Part shown: positions 59,214 to 64,000 of the stretch, in pieces | Numbering within the stretch: position 1 is the first letter of the stretch | How the letters are laid out: every line of letters starts with the position of its first letter | Assembly: GCF_001500065.1 (NCBI RefSeq) | Contig: NZ_LQIN01000049.1 | Coordinates: forward strand, 1-64,000 | From: Mycobacterium sp. IS-3022 | Lineage (GTDB): Bacteria; Actinomycetota; Actinomycetes; Mycobacteriales; Mycobacteriaceae | Reading direction: 5' to 3' | DNA: 64,000 bases | Translations under genes and position numbers: made by a program | The notes under the pieces: model-generated | What the model was told of the DNA's origin: nothing | Seen by the model: the letters and a program-made list of their open reading frames with translations, nothing else | Database searches by the model: none

Positions 59214-60173
59214 TCAGTGCGGCGTGTCGTCCTTGGTGCGCCTGCCGAAGGGCAAAACATGCATGATCGCCACGATCACGGCGCCGACGGCCAATCCGAT
59301 GACGGCCGACGCCGCGGTGTTGGTCAGCCATGCCAACACGCCGCCGGCGCCCCGCACGGCGTGGTGGATGAAGTCCTCCGCGTGGTGCACCAGCCCGTAC
59401 GGAGCGTGCCAACCCACGTCGTCGGTCCCGACGAGCAGGATGTGACCGCCCACCCACAGCATCGCGACCGTCCCGATGGTCGACAGCGCCGCGAGCAGTT
59501 TGGGCATCCCCACGACCAGTCCGCGGCCCACCTTCTGTGCGAACGATGACGTGCGCTGGGTGAGGCGCAGTCCGATGTCGTCCATCTTCACGATCAGTCC
59601 GACGACACCGTAGACGGCAAGCGTGATGACGATCGCGACCACGATCAGGATGATCAACCTCGGCCAGAACCGTTCGCTGGCCACCTCGTTCAGCGCGATT
59701 ACCATGATCTCGGCGGACAGGATGAAGTCGGTGCGGATCGCGCCCGCGGCCATCTGTTTCTCGGCGTCCACGCCGATGGCGGCGGTGGGGACGGCCTGCT
59801 GGTCGTGCCCGCCGTGTTTACTCAAGCGGCCCCACACCTTTTCGGCGCCCTCGTAGCACAGGTAGGTGGCGCCGACCATCAACAGGGGGGTGAGCAGCCA
59901 CGGCGCGAACTGGCTGAGCAGCATGGCGGCCGGCAGGATGAACAGCAGCTTGTTGCGCAGCGATCCGATGGCGATCCGTTTGATGATCGGCAACTCGCGG
60001 TCGGCGGTGAGGCCGTGCACGTACTGCGGCGTCACCGCGGTGTCGTCGACAACCACCCCGGCGGCCTTGGCTGTCGCACGGCCCGCTGCCGCGCCGATGT
60101 CGTCGACCGATGCGGCCGCCATCCGCGCCAGCACCGCAACGTCGTCGAGAAGCCCGAACAGACCCGCGCTCAT
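59214..60173 (-). CDS. DUF808 family membrane protein
   Basis: A 319-residue membrane protein beginning SAGLFGLLDDVAVLARMAAASVDDI, the DUF808 (YedI) signature, with about five transmembrane helices (near 78-100, 168-190, 235-255, 270-300). E. coli YedI is a membrane protein of unknown function. It is convergent with manA (8 bases between stops) and downstream of the FAD oxidoreductase. Confidence 0.87.
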   Translation of the reverse strand: MSAGLFGLLDDVAVLARMAAASVDDIGAAAGRATAKAAGVVVDDTAVTPQYVHGLTADRELPIIKRIAIGSLRNKLLFILPAAMLLSQFAPWLLTPLLMVGATYLCYEGAEKVWGRLSKHGGHDQQAVPTAAIGVDAEKQMAAGAIRTDFILSAEIMVIALNEVASERFWPRLIILIVVAIVITLAVYGVVGLIVKMDDIGLRLTQRTSSFAQKVGRGLVVGMPKLLAALSTIGTVAMLWVGGHILLVGTDDVGWHAPYGLVHHAEDFIHHAVRGAGGVLAWLTNTAASAVIGLAVGAVIVAIMHVLPFGRRTKDDTPH

Positions 60174-60227
60174 CGCGTCCTCGCCATGGCTACCAAATTA
60201 CCGGGACGATCACCGCGCACCGGCCCC

Positions 60228-61598
60228 TCATGCCGATTGCGGGGCCCGAACCGGTTTCTCGGCAGCCCGTTTCTCGGCCAACCACAACCGCATGTTGTGG
60301 CGGATGGTGCGACCGACAAGCCGCGGCGACGGAACCATGTAGAGGCTGTCGAGCAGGCTGAACCGGCGCAGAAACCACTCGGCCAGAACGGGGTCGGTCT
60401 CTGCTGCGCCGAGGAACTGATCGAACAGCTCGCCCACCGGCTTGTACCACCATTTCGACTTGCCGGTCGCGTTGTGCAGGGTGAGGTCGCCGATGGCCGT
60501 CATCATCCAGACCGGCCAAGTCGTCTTCGCCGTGGCCTTCGCCAGTCGGCCCACGACATCGGCATCGCCCGACTCCAGCACCGTGCGCAGATTGCCGGCC
60601 TGGATGGCCGTCATGGTCATGCCTTGGCCGAAGGTCGGGTTGAAGCTGACGACGGCGTCGCCGAACGGGAAGATGCCCGCGGGGAAGCGCTCGAGGTCGT
60701 CGTAGCGACGCCAACGACTCGTCGGGTACCGGTGAAACGCCATCTCGCCCAGCGGCGTCCCTTGACGCAGCGCGGCAGACACGTGCGCGGGCAGGATCTC
60801 GTCGGCCAGGTCGAGGATCTGTGCGACGTTCTGCGGCGGCTGGACCTTTCCGACGCCGAAGGTCGTGACGTTCCAGTTGCCGTCCTCGTAGAACAGCATG
60901 CCGATGCCGAGCGGTTGTGCCCGCGAAGCTCCTGCGACCACAACCTTTTCGGCGAGCAGACCCTCGGGGACGTGGAACTGGTGGCTGGCGTAGCCGATTC
61001 CGACGTCGACGGTTTCCTCGGCCGGACGTTCGTAACCCCACTTTTCGAGCCATCCGGGCAGCCGGGTGCCGCGGCCGGTGGCATCGACGACGAGATCGGC
61101 GGCGACTGTCTGACCGGAGTCGAGCAGCACGCCGGTCACCCGTTCGCGCGCAGCATCGTGGGTGGGCTCGGTGACGGCGGCGTGCACGATCTCGACGTTG
61201 TCGATGTTCTTCACGCGCTTGCGGATCTGCCATTCCAGTTGTGGGCGGCTCGGTACGTAGGCGGTGAACTCGTTCCGCAGTCGGTGTGCGGTGCCCAGGA
61301 CATGGCCGGCGGCGCCGAAGTGGATACAGTCCGGCCGGTTCTCCAGGATCGGCACACCGTCGGCCACCATGTCGGCGAGCAGGCCCGGGAAGAGCTTTTC
61401 GAACTCGTCGGCGCCGCGCGCCATCAACAGGTGGACATGGCGGCCCTGCGGTACCGCGGCGCGATTCGCCGGGCCGTCGGGCAGGTCGTCGCGCTCGTAA
61501 ACCGTGACCCGCTCGCTGACGTCGGAGAGCACCCGCGCCGCACACAATCCCGCCAGGCTCCCCCCGATGACGGCGACGTGTTTATAACTCCGCCCCAT
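60228..61598 (-). CDS. FAD-dependent monooxygenase/reductase family protein
   Basis: A 456-residue flavoprotein. VIGGSLAGLCAARVL binds FAD at the N-terminus, DLVVDATGRGTRLPGWL is near residue 182, and GDAVVSFNPTFGQGMTMTAIQA near residue 320 is the second FAD motif. It resembles UbiH/geranylgeranyl reductase-type oxidoreductases. The ATG at 61598 is chosen; GTG at 61607 is possible. It is divergent from the APC permease across 55 bases. Substrate unknown, perhaps an isoprenoid or aromatic. Confidence 0.87.
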   Translation of the reverse strand: MGRSYKHVAVIGGSLAGLCAARVLSDVSERVTVYERDDLPDGPANRAAVPQGRHVHLLMARGADEFEKLFPGLLADMVADGVPILENRPDCIHFGAAGHVLGTAHRLRNEFTAYVPSRPQLEWQIRKRVKNIDNVEIVHAAVTEPTHDAARERVTGVLLDSGQTVAADLVVDATGRGTRLPGWLEKWGYERPAEETVDVGIGYASHQFHVPEGLLAEKVVVAGASRAQPLGIGMLFYEDGNWNVTTFGVGKVQPPQNVAQILDLADEILPAHVSAALRQGTPLGEMAFHRYPTSRWRRYDDLERFPAGIFPFGDAVVSFNPTFGQGMTMTAIQAGNLRTVLESGDADVVGRLAKATAKTTWPVWMMTAIGDLTLHNATGKSKWWYKPVGELFDQFLGAAETDPVLAEWFLRRFSLLDSLYMVPSPRLVGRTIRHNMRLWLAEKRAAEKPVRAPQSA

Positions 61599-61653
61599 CG
61601 GGTGCACAGTACTAGCTACATTGCGGGCAGGGCACCCACCAGGAGGAAGCGTC

Positions 61654-63123
61654 ATGGCTCGGCGAACGAAGTCGGTGGAGCAGTCGATCGCCGACACCGA
61701 CGAACCGGACACCCGGTTGCGCAAGGACCTGAACTGGTGGGACCTCACCGTGTTCGGCGTCTCCGTGGTGATCGGCGCCGGCATCTTCACCATCACGGCG
61801 TCGACGGCGGGCAATCTCACCGGCCCGGCGATCTCGATCTCGTTCGTGCTCGCCGCGATCGCCTGCGGTCTGGCTGCGCTGTGCTACGCCGAATTCGCCT
61901 CGACGGTGCCGGTCGCCGGCAGCGCCTACACGTTCTCCTACGCGACGTTCGGCGAGTTCGTCGCCTGGATCATCGGGTGGGACCTGATCCTCGAGTTCGC
62001 GGTCGCCGCGGCGGTGGTGGCCAAGGGGTGGTCGAGTTATCTGGGTGCAGTGTTCGAGTTCGGCGGTGGCACAGCAGATTTCGGTGCAGTGCGGTTGGAT
62101 TGGGGTGCGCTGCTGATCATCGCGTTCGTCACCGTCATTCTTGCGTTGGGCACCAAGCTCTCCGCGGGGGTCAGCCTGGCGATCACCGTGATCAAGGTGG
62201 CGGTTGTGCTGCTGGTGGTCGCGGTCGGCGCCTTCTACATCAAGGTGGCGAACTATTCCCCGTTCCTGCCGCCGGGCGAGCGCGGCGAGGGCGGTAGCGG
62301 CACCGATCAGTCACTGCTGTCCTTGCTCACGGGCGCCGAGGGCAGCAGCTACGGCTGGTACGGCTTGCTGGCGGGCGCCTCGATCGTCTTCTTCGCCTTC
62401 ATCGGGTTCGACATCGTCGCCACCACCGCGGAGGAGACCAAGAACCCGCAGCGCGACGTCTCCCGGGGCATTCTGGCCTCGCTCGCGATCGTCACCGTGC
62501 TCTACGTCGCGGTGGCGGTCGTGTTGACCGGCATGGTGCACTACAGCGTATTGCGCGAGGCGGGGGAGAAGGCCAACCTTGCGACGGCCTTCAGCGCCAA
62601 CGGAATCGACTGGGCGGCCAAGATCATCTCGATCGGTGCGCTCGCCGGGTTGACCACCGTGGTGATCGTGTTGGTGCTCGGGCAGACCCGCGTGTTGTTC
62701 GCGATGTCGCGCGACGGGCTGTTTCCCCGGGCTCTGGCCAAGACCGGGCGGCGCGGCACACCGGTGCGCATCACGCTGATCGTCGGCGCTCTCGTGGCCG
62801 TCACCGCATCGGTGTTCCCCATGGACAAGCTCGAGGAGATGGTCAACATCGGAACGCTGTTCGCGTTCGTTCTGGTGTCCGCCGGCGTGATCGTGCTGCG
62901 GCGCACCCGGCCGGACCTCGAGCGGGGCTTCCGGGCGCCGGGCGTGCCGTGGCTGCCGATCGCCTCGATCGTGGCCTGCGTTTGGCTGATGCTGAACCTC
63001 ACGGCGTTGACCTGGATTCGCTTCCTGGTCTGGATGGCGATCGGCGTGATCCTCTACTTCGTCTACGGCCGCCGTCACTCGGTGCTGGGCCGGCGGGAGA
63101 CGGAAGCGATCTCGGTGCGCTGA
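61654..63123 (+). CDS. APC family amino acid permease (Rv3253c-like)
   Basis: A 489-residue transporter with about 12 transmembrane helices. The conserved first helix VFGVSVVIGAGIFTITASTAG (near residue 35) and the FAFIGFDIVATTAEETKNPQRD motif (near 245) place it with cationic amino acid transporters. Substrate not assignable. AGGAGG precedes the ATG. It lies upstream of alkB, as Rv3253c does, separated by a terminator-like hairpin. Confidence 0.9.
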   Translation: MARRTKSVEQSIADTDEPDTRLRKDLNWWDLTVFGVSVVIGAGIFTITASTAGNLTGPAISISFVLAAIACGLAALCYAEFASTVPVAGSAYTFSYATFGEFVAWIIGWDLILEFAVAAAVVAKGWSSYLGAVFEFGGGTADFGAVRLDWGALLIIAFVTVILALGTKLSAGVSLAITVIKVAVVLLVVAVGAFYIKVANYSPFLPPGERGEGGSGTDQSLLSLLTGAEGSSYGWYGLLAGASIVFFAFIGFDIVATTAEETKNPQRDVSRGILASLAIVTVLYVAVAVVLTGMVHYSVLREAGEKANLATAFSANGIDWAAKIISIGALAGLTTVVIVLVLGQTRVLFAMSRDGLFPRALAKTGRRGTPVRITLIVGALVAVTASVFPMDKLEEMVNIGTLFAFVLVSAGVIVLRRTRPDLERGFRAPGVPWLPIASIVACVWLMLNLTALTWIRFLVWMAIGVILYFVYGRRHSVLGRRETEAISVR

Positions 63124-63127
63124 CGGG

Positions 63128-63148
63128 GCTCGGCGGCGGGCGCCGAGC
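63128..63148 (+). terminator. Hairpin after the APC permease gene
   Basis: GCTCGGCG-(5-base loop)-CGCCGAGC with perfect 8-base arms, four bases after the permease stop (TGA at 63121-63123). GC-rich without a U-run, as typical for mycobacterial terminators. Confidence 0.6.
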
Positions 63149-63248
63149 GCTCATTCTGGTACGGATTCGGGGCCTTGGCCTGAAACCGTACGTGGCTGCG
63201 GGCTCACGGTCACGCAGCTCTACGTTGCTTTACAAAAGGTGCCTCTAC

Positions 63249-63280
63249 GTCTAGACAGCCGACAAATATGGCTCTATAGT
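63249..63280 (+). promoter_or_regulatory. alkB promoter with overlapping palindrome
   Basis: TAGACA (63252-63257), 17 bases, TATAGT (63275-63280) is a good SigA-type promoter. The palindrome GTCTAGAC (63249-63256) covers the -35 and could bind the TetR-type AlkB regulator found downstream in other mycobacteria (Rv3249c). The alkB GTG follows 42 bases later. Confidence 0.6.
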
Positions 63281-63321
63281 CAAGACGAGAACGTGATGGT
63301 ACTCACTTCAGGAGGCACGTA

Positions 63322-64000
63322 GTGACCACGCAATTACCCGAGCAGGACATCGCTCAGTGGCGCGACAGGAAGCGCTATCTGTGGTTGATGGGACTGATCG
63401 CACCGACGGCGCTGTTCGTGATGCTTCCGCTGGTCTGGGCGTTCAACCAGTGGAGCTGGCACGCGGCGGCTCAGGTGCCGTTTTGGATCGGACCGATCCT
63501 GCTCTACATCCTGTTGCCCGCCCTTGACTTGCGGTTCGGGCCGGACGGGCAGAATCCGCCCGATGAGGTGATGGAGCGGCTGGAGAACGACAAGTACTAC
63601 CGATACTGCACCTACATCTACATCCCGTTCCAGTACGCCAGCGTGATCCTGGGTGCCTACCTGTTCACGGCGTCGGACCTGAGCTGGCTCGGGTTCGACG
63701 GCGGTCTGGGCTGGCCGGCCAAGATCGGGCTGGCACTGTCGGTGGGTGTGCTCGGAGGGGTGGGCATCAACACCGCGCACGAGATGGGCCACAAGAAGGA
63801 CTCGCTGGAGCGGTGGCTGTCGAAGATCACGTTGGCGCAGACCTGCTACGGCCACTTCTACATCGAGCACAACCGCGGCCACCACGTCCGGGTTGCTACA
63901 CCCGAGGATCCCGCGTCGGCCCGCTTCGGTGAGACATTCTGGGAGTTCCTGCCGCGCAGCGTGTTCGGCAGCCTGCGCTCGGCGTGGGAGCTGGAGGCGC
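63322..64000 (+). CDS. alkB: Alkane 1-monooxygenase AlkB (partial, cut by window edge)
   Basis: The first 226 residues of an AlkB hydroxylase. It has hydrophobic membrane segments (residues 22-38, 45-65 and about 100-120) and two of the diagnostic histidine motifs of the membrane di-iron centre: NTAHEMGHKK near residue 153 and EHNRGHHVRVATPED near residue 184. It hydroxylates medium-chain n-alkanes with electrons from rubredoxin, whose genes should follow outside the window. GTG at 63322 follows AGGAGGCACGTA. Two of the later histidine boxes lie beyond the edge. Confidence 0.95.
   Translation, partial: MTTQLPEQDIAQWRDRKRYLWLMGLIAPTALFVMLPLVWAFNQWSWHAAAQVPFWIGPILLYILLPALDLRFGPDGQNPPDEVMERLENDKYYRYCTYIYIPFQYASVILGAYLFTASDLSWLGFDGGLGWPAKIGLALSVGVLGGVGINTAHEMGHKKDSLERWLSKITLAQTCYGHFYIEHNRGHHVRVATPEDPASARFGETFWEFLPRSVFGSLRSAWELEA

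Overview
The window is high-G+C actinobacterial DNA from a mycobacterium, probably a fast-growing Mycolicibacterium; the species cannot be named from sequence alone. From about 32.5 kb to the right edge, gene content and order follow the M. tuberculosis Rv3287c to Rv3252c block: rsbW-sigF, accA3, sufE, sseA, maf, accE5-accD5, birA, purK-purE, fadE25, a LytR-CpsA-Psr gene, wbbL, manC, fbiB-fbiA, whiB2, manB, manA, an APC permease and alkB. The left part holds a desA3 operon with a divergent TetR gene, and nei-lhr-tetR as in Rv3297 to Rv3295.

Layout. 0-2.4 kb: tail of a proline-rich protein, an SDR oxidoreductase, an enoyl-CoA hydratase and a TetR gene. 2.4-4.7 kb: acyl-CoA desaturase and its reductase. 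4.7-10.8 kb: Nei glycosylase, giant helicase Lhr and a TetR gene. 10.9-18 kb: stress-type genes (GSP39-like SDR, Mrr-like nuclease, PAS-ANTAR protein, flavodoxin-like protein, UsfY, CsbD, two PRC-barrel proteins and an Nramp-like transporter). 18-31.2 kb: a tightly coupled glycan cluster. 31.2-35.3 kb: topoisomerase IB, rsbW-sigF, a STAS protein and a nucleotidyltransferase. 35.4-64 kb: conserved acyl-CoA carboxylase, purine, mannose, F420 and cell-wall housekeeping genes.

The most interesting region is 13-33 kb. At least six sites match the mycobacterial SigF promoter pattern (GTTT, 15-16 bases, GGGTA or GGGAA), in both orientations and each just upstream of a gene, and a seventh weaker one precedes rsbW-sigF. 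Two of them serve the glycan cluster. That cluster encodes a near-complete ADP-heptose route (GmhA isomerase, HldE kinase/adenylyltransferase, a GmhB-like phosphatase fused to a family-2 glycosyltransferase), two family-9 heptosyltransferase-like proteins, a NodU/CmcH carbamoyltransferase, UDP-glucose dehydrogenase with a UDP-xylose-synthase-like enzyme, and three more glycosyltransferases. My inference is a SigF-induced, carbamoylated, heptose- and pentose-containing envelope glycan or glycolipid. No HldD epimerase, flippase, polymerase or exporter is visible here.

Other points: rmlD is absent from its usual place between the LCP gene and wbbL; the Nramp-like transporter lacks the canonical DPGN motif; and several short palindromes in lipid-gene promoters are candidate operators.
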